This document shows, piece by piece, positions 38,857-48,508 of a DNA stretch of 64,000 bases. The stretch comes from Affinundibacterium amnicola (GTDB taxonomy: Bacteria; Pseudomonadota; Gammaproteobacteria; Burkholderiales; Burkholderiaceae_D): contig NZ_JACOFU010000011.1 of NCBI RefSeq assembly GCF_014284275.1, forward strand, positions 1 through 64,000. The letters run 5' to 3'. Below the pieces are notes generated by a model. The model ran no database searches. It worked only from the letters and a program-made list of their open reading frames with translations, and was not told the origin of the DNA. Each line of letters starts with the position of its first letter. Position 1 is the first letter of the stretch. Position numbers and translations under genes: made by a program.

Positions 38857-40536
38857 GTGACAAGTAATATATTTTTAGTAGGTCTGATGGGCTCTGGCAA
38901 AACAACCGTTGGCAGAGCCCTCGCCAAAAAACTGAACAAGCGTTTTATTGATTCTGATCATGAAATAGAGGCGCGTACTGGCGTTGCTATTTCAGTGATT
39001 TTTGAAATTGAAGGGGAAGCGAGTTTTCGTCAACGTGAAGCTGATGTGATTCGTGACCTTTGCCAACAACAAGACATCGTCCTCGCCACTGGTGGGGGCG
39101 CTGTATTGAATCCCCAAAGTCGAGAGTTACTTCATACACGCGGTACTGTCGTGTATTTGAAGGCGAGCATTAGTAATATTTTGCATCGTACTCGGCATGA
39201 CAAAAAGCGTCCTTTGCTACGCACCCCAGATCCGCGCAAGAAACTCGAAGAGTTAGAGCAGCAGCGTGATCCTCTCTATCGTGAAGTTGCCCACGTGGTC
39301 ATTGAGACTGGTCAGCCTCAGTTACAAACATTGGTGCAAACTATCGTTGAGAAATTGCCCGGTGCTGTGAATGAACTTGATCAGACTGCACAGAAAATCA
39401 TTAAGCAAGTACCCACTGCGAATCAGAATAAAGTGATTATGGAACAGGAAATACATCAGGCACGTACGTTGCAAGTCGATCTTGGTGAGCGTGCTTATCC
39501 AATCACCATTGGCGAGGGCTTATTATCAAATCCCGCATTGCTACAAAGTCGGATTAAAGGGCAGCGTGTTGTGATTGTGACGAATACAGTGGTAGCACCT
39601 CTGTACTTGGAGAATTTAACAAAACAACTGAATGCGATTGGTAAGCAAACTGAGGCAATTATTTTGCCTGACGGTGAAGAATACAAAAATTGGGAAAACC
39701 TAATGTTGGTATTCGACGGATTGTTAGCAAAAAAATGTGATCGTAAGACCACTTTGCTAGCCTTGGGTGGCGGTGTGATTGGCGATATGACCGGGTTTGC
39801 CGCTTCAGCTTATATGCGTGGCATTCCTTTCGTGCAGATTCCGACGACGCTGCTAGCGCAAGTGGATTCATCGGTTGGTGGCAAGACGGGTATTAATCAT
39901 CCTTTAGGCAAAAATATGATCGGCGCGTTTTACCAACCGCAAGCCGTGATTGCTGATGTGAGCACATTAAACACCTTGCCAGATCGAGAATTGTCCGCAG
40001 GTTTAGCCGAGGTGATTAAACACGGTGCGATTATTGACTCAGGTTTTTTCACCTGGATAGAAAATAATATCGAAAAGTTGCGCGCGAAAGATGTAGAAGC
40101 ATTGTCTTACGCGGTGTTGCGTTCATGTGAAATCAAAGCGAATGTGGTTCGACAAGATGAACGCGAAGGTGGCCTACGTGCAATATTAAACTTCGGCCAC
40201 ACTTTTGGTCATGCGATTGAATCAGGTCTCGGTTATGGAAACTGGCTACATGGTGAAGCCGTTGGCTGTGGCATGGTGATGGCTGCAGATCTATCCTATC
40301 GGCTAGGTAATATTGATTTTGTCAGTAAAACCCGGATTACAAAATTAGTTGAGGCGGCGGGACTGCCCATTATTGCGCCAGATTTAGGCGAACAAACTTG
40401 GCTGGATTTGATGGAAGTAGATAAGAAAAATGAGGGGGGGCAAATCAAGTTTATTTTGCTTAAACCTTTAGGAAGCTGTCTCATTACCGAGGTTCCGAAG
40501 GAGTTGTTACTAGCGACTTTACGAGCCAGTATTTAG
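38857..40536 (+). CDS. aroKB: Fused shikimate kinase / 3-dehydroquinate synthase
   Basis: 559 residues, one uninterrupted frame, GTG start at 38857. Residues 1-170 are AroK: Walker [34 protein letters not shown] and the lid [12 protein letters not shown]. Residues 195-559 are Aro[31 protein letters not shown] and zinc ligands Glu385, His448 and His465. A charged linker (about 171-194) joins them. The two enzymes catalyse steps 5 and 2 of the shikimate pathway and are usually separate adjacent genes. An internal ATG at 39439 has no Shine-Dalgarno, so separate AroB is unlikely. Confidence 0.93.
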   Translation: MTSNIFLVGLMGSGKTTVGRALAKKLNKRFIDSDHEIEARTGVAISVIFEIEGEASFRQREADVIRDLCQQQDIVLATGGGAVLNPQSRELLHTRGTVVYLKASISNILHRTRHDKKRPLLRTPDPRKKLEELEQQRDPLYREVAHVVIETGQPQLQTLVQTIVEKLPGAVNELDQTAQKIIKQVPTANQNKVIMEQEIHQARTLQVDLGERAYPITIGEGLLSNPALLQSRIKGQRVVIVTNTVVAPLYLENLTKQLNAIGKQTEAIILPDGEEYKNWENLMLVFDGLLAKKCDRKTTLLALGGGVIGDMTGFAASAYMRGIPFVQIPTTLLAQVDSSVGGKTGINHPLGKNMIGAFYQPQAVIADVSTLNTLPDRELSAGLAEVIKHGAIIDSGFFTWIENNIEKLRAKDVEALSYAVLRSCEIKANVVRQDEREGGLRAILNFGHTFGHAIESGLGYGNWLHGEAVGCGMVMAADLSYRLGNIDFVSKTRITKLVEAAGLPIIAPDLGEQTWLDLMEVDKKNEGGQIKFILLKPLGSCLITEVPKELLLATLRASI

Positions 40537-40565
40537 TAGATTTCTCAACGCTTGAAAGAAACTTT

Positions 40566-41717
40566 ATGTTTTCCGATCATCAACTCGCTCCTTATGCTGC
40601 ACAATCTGCACAAACTAAGGGGCGACGATTTTCGGAACCAGCGCCAAGCTCCCGCTCTGAATTTCAACGAGACCGGGATCGCATCATACACAGCACGGCT
40701 TTTCGTCGTCTCGAATATAAAACACAAGTCTTCGTCAACCATGAAGGCGATCTGTTCCGCACACGCCTAACGCACAGCATTGAAGTCGCGCAAATCGCCC
40801 GCTCGATCGCGCGTAACTTGCGTTTGAATGAAGATCTGGTTGAAGCCATTTCACTCGCCCATGACCTCGGCCACACACCTTTTGGTCATGCTGGGCAAGA
40901 TGCGCTCAACGCCTGCATGAAAGATTATGGTGGCTTTGAACATAATCTGCAAAGTTTGCGTGTAGTGGATGTTTTAGAGGAGCGTTACGCTAGTTTTGAA
41001 GGCTTGAATTTAAGCTTTGAATCTCGCGAAGGAATACTTAAGCACTGCTCTTTGAATAATGCTCGTATGCTTGGTGATGTAGGTCAACGATTTATTAAAA
41101 AGACCCAGCCCAGTCTTGAAGCACAACTAACCAACTTGGCAGATGAAATTGCCTATAACAACCACGATATTGATGACGGTTTGCGCTCAGGTTTGCTGAA
41201 TGAATCGCAATTAATGGAAGTTGATTGTTATGCGCGATTTCGTCGAGAAGTTGATCACACCTATCCTAGTATCACTGGGCGACGAGCGATTTCAGAAACG
41301 ATACGCCGTATGATCAATTTGCTGATTACCGATCTTATTCAAACTTCGGAAAAGCGAATCGCTGATTACGCACCAAAGACGATAGAGGATGTACGCGCAA
41401 TGCCTGCCATGATTGCATTTTCTGATGTGATGTATCAGGAAGCAAAGGTATTGAAGCAGTTTTTATATGAAAATTTGTATCGGCATTATTTAGTCAATCG
41501 CATGAGTAATAAGGCCAAAAATACGGTGCGCGAATTATTTACTTTGATGATCGCAGAACCTGGTTTAGTGCCACCTGACTACCGCGTTGCAATACAAAGC
41601 GATTTACAACAAACACAGCTTCTGCAGGCGCGTAGAATTGCTGATTATATTGCGGGTATGACTGACCGATTTGCGATCCGCGAGCATAGACGTTTGTACC
41701 TGATAGAAGAAGTGTAA
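40566..41717 (+). CDS. dgt: dGTP triphosphohydrolase-like HD-domain protein
   Basis: 383 residues. The HD-domain metal ligands lie in [14 protein letters not shown] and [36 protein letters not shown] and the C-terminal antiviral-type region complete the dGTPase family profile. The enzyme hydrolyses dNTPs to nucleosides and triphosphate; the substrate range of this subgroup varies. Its place after aroB is conserved in Burkholderiales. The Shine-Dalgarno is weak. Confidence 0.9.
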   Translation: MFSDHQLAPYAAQSAQTKGRRFSEPAPSSRSEFQRDRDRIIHSTAFRRLEYKTQVFVNHEGDLFRTRLTHSIEVAQIARSIARNLRLNEDLVEAISLAHDLGHTPFGHAGQDALNACMKDYGGFEHNLQSLRVVDVLEERYASFEGLNLSFESREGILKHCSLNNARMLGDVGQRFIKKTQPSLEAQLTNLADEIAYNNHDIDDGLRSGLLNESQLMEVDCYARFRREVDHTYPSITGRRAISETIRRMINLLITDLIQTSEKRIADYAPKTIEDVRAMPAMIAFSDVMYQEAKVLKQFLYENLYRHYLVNRMSNKAKNTVRELFTLMIAEPGLVPPDYRVAIQSDLQQTQLLQARRIADYIAGMTDRFAIREHRRLYLIEEV

Positions 41718-41746
41718 GCGACGATAAATCTCGAAAAGGAAAAACG

Positions 41747-42442
41747 ATGCAAACTACGCAAACAATAAAGAATTCTTTGATCACTTCACTGCTATTGCTG
41801 TGTTGTTCGGCTAACGCAGTAGATTTGAGTCAACTCAGTTCCAAGGATGCAAATAGTGGATTGAAGGCCGCGTTGGAGCAGGGGGCCAATGCCGCGATAT
41901 CGAAGCTAGGTGTGACCGATGGATTCTTAAATAATGAGAAGGTGAAGATTCCATTACCATCCATTTTGGAAAAAGCGAAGCCGATATTGAAATTGAGCGG
42001 GCAGGGCAAACATCTTGATGAGTTAGTGGTGGCGATGAATCGTGCCGCTGAAACAGCTGTGCCTATGGCTAAGCCCTTGTTATTGGATGCAGTGAAAACC
42101 ATGTCCGTTACGGATGCAAAAAATATTTTGATCGGTGGCGAGACTTCAGTGACAGATTTTTTTAGGCAAAAAACCGCAACGACATTAACGACTAAATTTA
42201 CACCAACAGTAAAAACGGTGACAGATAAAGTTGGCTTAGCTGGTAAATACAATGCAGTTATGGCGAAGGCGCAGAAAATGGGCGCTGTGCCAGAAAAAGA
42301 AGCGACAGTCGAATCCTATGTTTCTGGTAAAGCGGTTGACGCGCTGTATACCTTGATTGCGGAAGAAGAGAAAAAAATACGGCAAGATCCTATCGGCACT
42401 GGCAGCAAGATTATTGGTAAGGTTTTTGGCTTACTTAAATAA
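41747..42442 (+). CDS. DUF4197 family secreted protein
   Basis: 231 residues. A Sec signal peptide ends near CCSANA. The mature part is helical, with NSGLKAALEQGANAAISKLG, VPMAKPLLLDAVKTMSV and TDKVGLAGKYNAVMAKAQ, matching the DUF4197 family of unknown function in Proteobacteria. Expected to be periplasmic. It is 29 nt downstream of dgt with AAAGGA before the ATG. The function is not known to me. Confidence 0.8.
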   Translation: MQTTQTIKNSLITSLLLLCCSANAVDLSQLSSKDANSGLKAALEQGANAAISKLGVTDGFLNNEKVKIPLPSILEKAKPILKLSGQGKHLDELVVAMNRAAETAVPMAKPLLLDAVKTMSVTDAKNILIGGETSVTDFFRQKTATTLTTKFTPTVKTVTDKVGLAGKYNAVMAKAQKMGAVPEKEATVESYVSGKAVDALYTLIAEEEKKIRQDPIGTGSKIIGKVFGLLK

Positions 42443-42601
42443 AAAACTAATCTTTATTTTTGAGGCCTTCGCACAAGCTACCGCGTGACCGAATATTGAA
42501 TCTGTTATTGAGAAATGCATCGCTGTGCTCTAGCACAGGTGCGCTTCTCGATCCAAACTTATGCCGTTCGCTGCGCTTGTGCAGAGATCCCTGTTGAGAA
42601 T

Positions 42602-42631
42602 ACACCTGCACTAATTTAAAAGTGCAGGCGT
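42602..42631. terminator. Hairpin between DUF4197 gene and acyl-CoA hydrolase gene
   Basis: CCTGCACT (42605-42612) pairs with AGTGCAGG (42621-42628), extended by TAC/GTA across one mismatch. T-tracts are poor on both strands, so termination is uncertain. The same 200-nt gap (42443-42642) has another dyad, CTGTGCT/AGCACAG near 42524-42539, and no convincing gene. Confidence 0.45.
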
Positions 42632-42642
42632 ATTTGTAAGCC

Positions 42643-43734
42643 TTATTGTAGATGCGCCAAAGGATGTGCGTAGCCCGGCCAAACCTCGGCAAAAAAACTC
42701 GCGATCATTGCGTCATCAACTTCCGCCATACTTGCAGGCGACCATCGCGGCGCATTGTCTTTATCGACCACTAATGCCCGCACTCCCTCTAATACCTCAC
42801 CGTGCTTGAAACAATGTCTGACCATGGTGCGCTCAATACGCAGACACTCGGCGACGGACCTCTGTTGGCAGCGCTGTAACTGTTCAGAGGTAACCGCCAT
42901 CATCAGAGGCGATCGTTTGTTCATTGTGGCTAAGGTGCTTATCGCAAAGGATGAATCGTCTTTTGCGAGCGATGCCATGACTTCATCAACGCGATGTGTT
43001 TTGAAATGATGATCAATCGCTGATCGGTGTTGCACTAGCATACAGTTTTCAATAGAAGATGCTGGATGAAACTGTAAGGAAAAATCACGAATAGCGATGC
43101 GAATGTCTGGCGATGTTGATTGCGTAATTACCTGTAACAAATCTGGAATGGCGGACGTCGGAATATAGACATCGGCCAAGTTGGCATAAATCGCATCCAT
43201 CCCTTGAATGACTTCTCCAGTTAAGCCTAAATAGCGTCCAATTTGTCCCGGCGTTTGATTTAAGAAGTAGCCGCCACCAACGTCTGGAAACAAGCCGATG
43301 TTAACTTCTGGCATCGCCATTTTAGTACGTTCAGTCACGATGCGTAGACGACTAGCAACGCCTGATTGGGCGATGCCCATGCCGCCGCCCATCACTACCC
43401 CATTAAGTAGGGCGATATAGGGTTTTGGATAAAAATGGATTAAATGATTTAGGGCATATTCTTCAGTGAAGAAGTCTTCCAGCAAGGCGCTGTCTTGCAT
43501 CGGCGTTTTTGTGCCGACATCATAGAAGAAACGAATATCACCGCCAGCACAGAATGCCTTCTCACTACTACTTTGAATAAACACAGCAGTGACTTCTGGA
43601 TCATTGCGCCACGTTAATAAGGCTGCTGTAATCGCACGCACCATTTCTAGCGACAATGAGTTAAGTGCCTTGGGACGATCTAAGGTGATGATGCCAATAT
43701 GATTTTTGATTTCGCTTAAGACGTGAGAGCTCAT
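42643..43734 (-). CDS. Enoyl-CoA hydratase/isomerase family protein, probable 3-hydroxyisobutyryl-CoA hydrolase
   Basis: 363 residues, longer than simple enoyl-CoA hydratases and right for the 3-hydroxyisobutyryl-CoA hydrolase subgroup. Oxyanion-hole and active-site blocks: AFCAGGDIRFFYD, GVVMGGGMGIAQSG and MPEVNIGLFPDVGGGYFL with the Glu and Asp used by the hydrolase. It would act in valine breakdown. It ends in a divergent-convergent gap opposite the DUF4197 gene. Substrate assignment rests on subgroup resemblance. Confidence 0.82.
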   Translation of the reverse strand: MSSHVLSEIKNHIGIITLDRPKALNSLSLEMVRAITAALLTWRNDPEVTAVFIQSSSEKAFCAGGDIRFFYDVGTKTPMQDSALLEDFFTEEYALNHLIHFYPKPYIALLNGVVMGGGMGIAQSGVASRLRIVTERTKMAMPEVNIGLFPDVGGGYFLNQTPGQIGRYLGLTGEVIQGMDAIYANLADVYIPTSAIPDLLQVITQSTSPDIRIAIRDFSLQFHPASSIENCMLVQHRSAIDHHFKTHRVDEVMASLAKDDSSFAISTLATMNKRSPLMMAVTSEQLQRCQQRSVAECLRIERTMVRHCFKHGEVLEGVRALVVDKDNAPRWSPASMAEVDDAMIASFFAEVWPGYAHPLAHLQ

Positions 43735-43806
43735 AAGATTGCCATAAGATTTGTAGAATTGGATTTTAACTCAGAGCGATTGCCTAAATAAACCAAAAAT
43801 AGCCTC

Positions 43807-43833
43807 AAAATAAAAGGGCGCTGAAAAGCGCCC
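43807..43833 (-). terminator. Intrinsic terminator after hpf (minus strand)
   Basis: GGGCGCT (43816-43822) pairs with AGCGCCC (43827-43833). On the minus strand it is followed by TTTTATTTTG. It lies 36 nt after the hpf stop and closes the kdsD-to-hpf gene group. Confidence 0.8.
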
Positions 43834-43868
43834 TGGGATCATCACTGAAAGTGAATCGACTATGTCAT

Positions 43869-44222
43869 TTAATCTAATTGTGCAGATGTTGGATCAGGAA
43901 TATGCTTGATCGCATCATGTTGATGGTCTTGAATTTTGTCCTTATGTTTAATCACTTGACGGTCAAGTTTATCGACTAAAGCATCTATGGCTGCATACAA
44001 ATCATGCGCCAGACTTTCAACGTGGATGTCCTTTCCACTCAGATGTAAATTAATATCGGCTTTGTGACGTTTATCCTTTTCGCGGAGCTTATCAACCGTC
44101 AAAATAACGGCGATATCAATGACTTGATCGAAGTGTCGTCTTACCCGCTCTAACTTGGTTTGTACATATTCACGAATTGCAGGAGTAACTTCGACGTGGT
44201 GTCCACTGATGGTGAGATTCAT
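43869..44222 (-). CDS. hpf: Ribosome hibernation promoting factor
   Basis: 117 residues, short HPF/RaiA type. [20 protein letters not shown] opens the beta-alpha-beta fold, and the basic [20 protein letters not shown] helix binds the 30S decoding region. It blocks the mRNA channel and promotes 100S dimers in stationary phase. The position directly downstream of rpoN matches Enterobacteria and Burkholderiales. Confidence 0.95.
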   Translation of the reverse strand: MNLTISGHHVEVTPAIREYVQTKLERVRRHFDQVIDIAVILTVDKLREKDKRHKADINLHLSGKDIHVESLAHDLYAAIDALVDKLDRQVIKHKDKIQDHQHDAIKHIPDPTSAQLD

Positions 44223-44351
44223 ACTACGCTCCTATGGTGATATTGCTTTTATTGCCTTCTGTACTGCCAGTCATTACGATCGCTCATTGGCAGAAAATTG
44301 TTTTGAGCTAAATCATATATAACGATAGAAAACAATATTTCAAGAACTGGT

Positions 44352-45845
44352 TTATAAAGATTTTCGCAAACTGACTGGGGGGATTTTCAGAGCTTCGCGA
44401 TACTTGGCAACGGTGCGCCGCGCGATGACCATGCCTTGTTCTCCCAATATGTCGGCGATCTTACTATCCGAGAGGGGTTTCTTCTGGTCTTCTTCTCCTA
44501 TTAATTGTTTAATCAGAGCCCGTATCGCGGTGGAAGATGCTTCACCACCTGTTTCCGTTGCGACGTGACTACCGAAAAAATACTTCAACTCAAACATGCC
44601 GTGTGGTGTCAGCATAAACTTTTGAGTTGTTACACGTGAAATAGTGCTCTCGTGTAATCCTAGTGTATCAGCTATTTCGCGCAAAACAAGGGGTCTCATC
44701 GCAACAGCACCATGCGTGAAAAAATTATATTGTCTTTCAACTATGGCTTGCGCTACGCGTAGAATCGTGTCGAAGCGCTGCCGCATGTTTTTGATCAGCC
44801 AGCGTGCCTCTTGAAGCTGAGGACTAAGATTGACATCTCCACGTTGTTGCTTCATTAAGTTCGCGTACATGTGATTAATCCGTAAGCGTGGCATGACATC
44901 ACGATTTAGCATGACTTGCCATTCGTCACCAATTTTTTTCACGACGACATCGGGCACGACATAATCAGATTTTGCCGCCGCGAAAGCGAGTCCCGGCTTA
45001 GGATTGCATTGACGAATCACGACTTGCGCTTCGCGTAAATCTTCATCATCGCAATGCAAGAACTTGCGTAATTTGGTGAAGTCTCGCTGTGCAAATAAAG
45101 GCAAGTATTCTTGTACGATTTGCAGTGCAAGGCGCCTGGTGACGAAGGGAATTTTCGGAAAGCGTTTGATCTGAATTGCCAAACATTCCGCTGTCGTTCT
45201 TGCACCGACACCCTCGGGCTCAAAGCTTTGCAGCATGTTTAAAGCAAACTGCAGTTCTTCTGGCTCTACACATAAATCGATAGGTAAGCTGGCGTGAATC
45301 TCTTCTAAGGATTCACATAAATAGCCATTCTCATCAATCGCATCAATCACTAATTCGATGAGTGCACGATCACGCGGTTCTCGAATTGAGATGCGCATTT
45401 GCTCTAACAAGTGCTCACGTAGCGTTGTTTGCGCTGCTTCTAACTGTGGCCTGCCGTCTTCATCATCGTGGCTATTTTTTGATCCAGATACCGGAGTTTC
45501 ATCAAAGCTCCAATCATCGCTACTACCTTGCGCATCGGCTTCAGCATTGTTTTCATTGACCTCACTTGCCGTGCTATTTTCGGCCTTCTCTGATGGTGAG
45601 TTCTCAAGCGATTTAAATTCAGTTTCGTTTTGCGCACTTGTATTATTGATGCAGCCGTCGGCTAGTAAACGCACAGCATTATCTAAAGCGTCGTCGACCC
45701 TTTCTAACATCGGGTTTTCGATTAACAAGCTTTCAAGTTCTTGATGAAGTTCTAATGTGGATAACTGCAGCAAGCGTATTGATTGCTGTAACTGCGGGGT
45801 TAGCGCTAAATGCTGTGAAGTGCGTAGCTGTAAGCTTTGCTTCAT
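44352..45845 (-). CDS. rpoN: RNA polymerase sigma-54 factor
   Basis: 497 residues. Region I is glutamine- and leucine-rich (LRTSQHLALTPQLQQSIRLL). A long acidic region II (about 65-150) follows, then the core-binding domain, the HTH with ESTISRVTTQKFM, and the RpoN box ARRTVAKYREALKIP near the end. Sigma-54 drives enhancer-dependent promoters, among them pilin genes in many bacteria with type IV pili such as those encoded at 31-36 kb. It lies between hpf and lptB. Confidence 0.97.
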   Translation of the reverse strand: MKQSLQLRTSQHLALTPQLQQSIRLLQLSTLELHQELESLLIENPMLERVDDALDNAVRLLADGCINNTSAQNETEFKSLENSPSEKAENSTASEVNENNAEADAQGSSDDWSFDETPVSGSKNSHDDEDGRPQLEAAQTTLREHLLEQMRISIREPRDRALIELVIDAIDENGYLCESLEEIHASLPIDLCVEPEELQFALNMLQSFEPEGVGARTTAECLAIQIKRFPKIPFVTRRLALQIVQEYLPLFAQRDFTKLRKFLHCDDEDLREAQVVIRQCNPKPGLAFAAAKSDYVVPDVVVKKIGDEWQVMLNRDVMPRLRINHMYANLMKQQRGDVNLSPQLQEARWLIKNMRQRFDTILRVAQAIVERQYNFFTHGAVAMRPLVLREIADTLGLHESTISRVTTQKFMLTPHGMFELKYFFGSHVATETGGEASSTAIRALIKQLIGEEDQKKPLSDSKIADILGEQGMVIARRTVAKYREALKIPPVSLRKSL

Positions 45846-45871
45846 GATTCGGACGTCATAATTGGGCTCGA

Positions 45872-46615
45872 TTACATGCGGAAATGTTCACCCAAATAGA
45901 CCCGTCTTACGGTCTCATTGGTGATGATTTCATCGGGACGTCCACTCGCTAACACTGAACCTTGATTGATGATGTATGCATGATCGCAAATACCTAAAGT
46001 TTCGCGTACATTGTGATCCGTAATTAAGACGCCGATATCGCGTTCTTTGAGAAAGCGCACAATGCGTTGGATTTCAATAACCGCAATCGGATCAACACCC
46101 GCAAAGGGTTCATCGAGCAGTACGAAACGAGGATTGGTGGCTAGCGCACGGGCAATTTCTACCCGGCGTCGTTCACCCCCAGATAATGCGCGCGCTGGAC
46201 TTTCACGTAAGCCGTCAATCTGCAGCTCTTCAAGTAAAGTATTTAAACGTTGGTCGATCTCAGCTTTACTGAGTGGTTTCCCGTTTTCATTTTTTTGTAA
46301 TTCTAAGACCGCACGAACATTGTCTTCAACCGACAACTTTCGAAACACTGAGGCTTCTTGTGGAAGATAGGAAAGACCTAACTGTGCACGTTGATGAATC
46401 GGAAAGTTTGAAATATCGACACCATCAACATCAATTTTCCCAGCATCAGAAGGTACCAAACCAACAATCATATAGAAGGACGTGGTTTTGCCTGCACCGT
46501 TCGGGCCGAGCAAACCAACAACCTCGCCACTTTTGACTTGCAAGGAAACGTCATGCACCACTTGGCGCATGCCATAGCGTTTTTGTAAACCTTCGATTAC
46601 TAATGTACTTGTCAT
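45872..46615 (-). CDS. lptB: LPS export ABC transporter ATPase LptB
   Basis: 247 residues. Walker [16 protein letters not shown]-loop [13 protein letters not shown], signature [15 protein letters not shown], Walker [15 protein letters not shown] and the H-loop TDHNVRETL are all intact. LptB powers LPS extraction by LptFG and its transfer through LptC-LptA. It lies 15 nt after lptA and 26 nt before rpoN. Confidence 0.97.
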   Translation of the reverse strand: MTSTLVIEGLQKRYGMRQVVHDVSLQVKSGEVVGLLGPNGAGKTTSFYMIVGLVPSDAGKIDVDGVDISNFPIHQRAQLGLSYLPQEASVFRKLSVEDNVRAVLELQKNENGKPLSKAEIDQRLNTLLEELQIDGLRESPARALSGGERRRVEIARALATNPRFVLLDEPFAGVDPIAVIEIQRIVRFLKERDIGVLITDHNVRETLGICDHAYIINQGSVLASGRPDEIITNETVRRVYLGEHFRM

Positions 46616-46630
46616 AGGATTTGCTTATTT

Positions 46631-47236
46631 TTATTTGTTGTCTGGCTTAGCGTCAGACTTCTTCCCTTTCGGCTCAGATGTGATGGTGACACGACCACCG
46701 CCGGGAACACGTTTGCCACTCGTTGAGTTGGTCGCAGTGAACACATCATTTACGCTGTCATAAGATAAGAATTCACCATTCTGTTCTTGAGTGACTTTTT
46801 GTTGGCTCAAATAACGAACTTGTGCCTTGCTGATAAATCGTACGACTTCAGTTTTTTTGTCGTACTCAACTCGATCGGCCAATCCTTCTATCCAGAGATC
46901 TTCACCACCATCGCGTTTTTGACGGAAGAATACTTGGCTCCCCGCGTGACCTGACAAGGTCACAGCACCACCACCGTCAGGGGTTTCTGTTTCCACACCA
47001 TTCTCAGCGCGAATTAATAGAGTTCCACGGGTCAATTCAACTTTACCTTTTAAAGTTTTGGTATTCGTTTTCCCATCAAATTCCGTGTATTCGGCAGAGA
47101 TGTTGGTACGCTTCTGGCTATCGGCTTTTTCTGCATGGGCACTAAAAGATAGTATGCAAGCGATACTCATGCTAACAATACTAGTAAGGCGTTTCACTGA
47201 GTTAAAGTGGGTCATTTGTTTTGTAGGCATCGTCAT
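46631..47236 (-). CDS. lptA: LPS transport periplasmic protein LptA
   Basis: 201 residues. A signal peptide ends near LSFSAHA. The OstA/LptA beta-jellyroll follows, with NISAEYTEFDGKTNTKTLKG, TRGTLLIRAENGVETE and a Gly/Lys-rich tail. AAGGAAA precedes the ATG at 47236. LptA forms the bridge across the periplasm between LptC and LptD. A 98-nt gap separates it from lptC, where overlap or short spacing is more usual. Confidence 0.94.
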   Translation of the reverse strand: MTMPTKQMTHFNSVKRLTSIVSMSIACILSFSAHAEKADSQKRTNISAEYTEFDGKTNTKTLKGKVELTRGTLLIRAENGVETETPDGGGAVTLSGHAGSQVFFRQKRDGGEDLWIEGLADRVEYDKKTEVVRFISKAQVRYLSQQKVTQEQNGEFLSYDSVNDVFTATNSTSGKRVPGGGRVTITSEPKGKKSDAKPDNK

Positions 47237-47334
47237 GCAATTTCCTTTTTTCTTTCAATTTCTTTTATCTGTTGATGATAAAACTTAATATCTTTTTTCA
47301 GCGATCACAGTAAAAAATGATTCATTTTGTGACC

Positions 47335-47949
47335 TTATTTTGCGGATGGAGGTGCGATACTAATTTGTACCTTACTCAATAAGCGAATTTTCTGGCGATT
47401 GTTTTCTGCTTCCATGCCGATCGCTGTAATGTTCGCCCGTGGCGTCGTCATAGTAATCGCTTCAGCCGTTCTCATTCTTTCGCTATCTGGAAAAAGAATA
47501 AGGCTGTCGGTTGCCATTTTCAAATAGCTGCCCTGATCACTTTTACTTCGCTCAACCAATACATTGCCATGCATGTGAATCTGATCTTCCGGTTTGTTTT
47601 GTAATTTTTCTTGCACCTTTTGTTTAACAATTGCGCGATCAGCACGTATCGTCATGGGTGTTTTTTCTTGATCAATTCCAACGATTCTTGGTTGAATAAT
47701 TTCAAATTCATCTTCGAGTGGAAAGTGAATCAATTTTTCGCCGGTGACTCTATAGTTGGTTTGTTTCGACTGTGATAAACGTACAAAATTAAAATGTTCG
47801 ACATAGTAATCTGGCTCACTGCGATTTTTTGCATTGGCGGCTTCGTCTTCGCTTTGACGTCGCATCACTTCATAAATCCAAAAACTCCCCAGCATGACTA
47901 AGCCCAGCAGCGCAACACCAAGCCAGACGCGGATACGATCAGCGGTCAT
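47335..47949 (-). CDS. lptC: LPS export system protein LptC
   Basis: 204 residues. One N-terminal membrane helix (about 8-28, VWLGVALLGLVMLGSFWIYE) is followed by the periplasmic jellyroll: SEPDYYVEHFNFVRLSQS, IHMHGNVLVERS and TAEAITMTTPRANITAIGME. LptC receives LPS from LptBFG and passes it to LptA. It overlaps kdsC by 11 nt. Confidence 0.94.
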   Translation of the reverse strand: MTADRIRVWLGVALLGLVMLGSFWIYEVMRRQSEDEAANAKNRSEPDYYVEHFNFVRLSQSKQTNYRVTGEKLIHFPLEDEFEIIQPRIVGIDQEKTPMTIRADRAIVKQKVQEKLQNKPEDQIHMHGNVLVERSKSDQGSYLKMATDSLILFPDSERMRTAEAITMTTPRANITAIGMEAENNRQKIRLLSKVQISIAPPSAK

Positions 47950-48508
47950 CGTTACTCACATCCAAAAAGGGCGCTAAGGCAGTGGCATATTTGTCTTGCG
48001 CTCGTAAAATAAAATCACTGATTTCGCGCGCAGCACCTCGACCACCTTGAGCTTGCGTGACATAAGAAACTCGACTACGTACTTCCTCGTGTCCATTCGG
48101 AACGCTCGCGGCAAAACCAACGCGTAACAAGATCGGCAAATCGATCACATCATCGCCAATGAAACCGCAGGCTTCATGCGGGATATTGAGTTCTTTTGTC
48201 AGTGCTAAAAACGCAGACTTTTTATCATGGATGCCTTGCATCACATGAGTGATGCCAAGATCACTGGCGCGCTTGCTGACGATTGCTGATTGACGCGCAC
48301 TGATGATGGCAGTGGCGATACCAGCGTTTTGCAATAACTTGATACCCTGGCCATCAAGTACGTTGAAGGTCTTCATCATTTCGCCTTCAGGGCCAAAATG
48401 TAAACTGCCGTCAGTCAATATGCCGTCAACGTCAAAGATCATTAGGCGCACTTGTGCCGCCTGTTGTGTCGCAGTTCTATGCAAATTGTCTGCTGTATGT
48501 TGTGTCAT
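47939..48508 (-). CDS. kdsC: 3-deoxy-D-manno-octulosonate 8-phosphate phosphatase KdsC
   Basis: 189 residues from the ATG at 48508, which shares a base with the kdsD stop (TGATG). The HAD nucleophile motif is MIFDVDGILTDG, motif II is IISARQS, and the metal motif is CGFIGDDVIDLPIL. It releases phosphate from Kdo-8-phosphate in the cytoplasm. The gene order kdsD-kdsC-lptC-lptA-lptB is the conserved Kdo/LPS export cluster. Confidence 0.96.
   Translation of the reverse strand: MTQHTADNLHRTATQQAAQVRLMIFDVDGILTDGSLHFGPEGEMMKTFNVLDGQGIKLLQNAGIATAIISARQSAIVSKRASDLGITHVMQGIHDKKSAFLALTKELNIPHEACGFIGDDVIDLPILLRVGFAASVPNGHEEVRSRVSYVTQAQGGRGAAREISDFILRAQDKYATALAPFLDVSNDDR

Noticed and set aside
42447..42692. 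Minus-strand 81-residue open frame in the DUF4197/hydrolase gap
   Set aside because: It overlaps the 3' end of the hydrolase gene and the hairpins, has no recognisable motif and no ribosome binding site.
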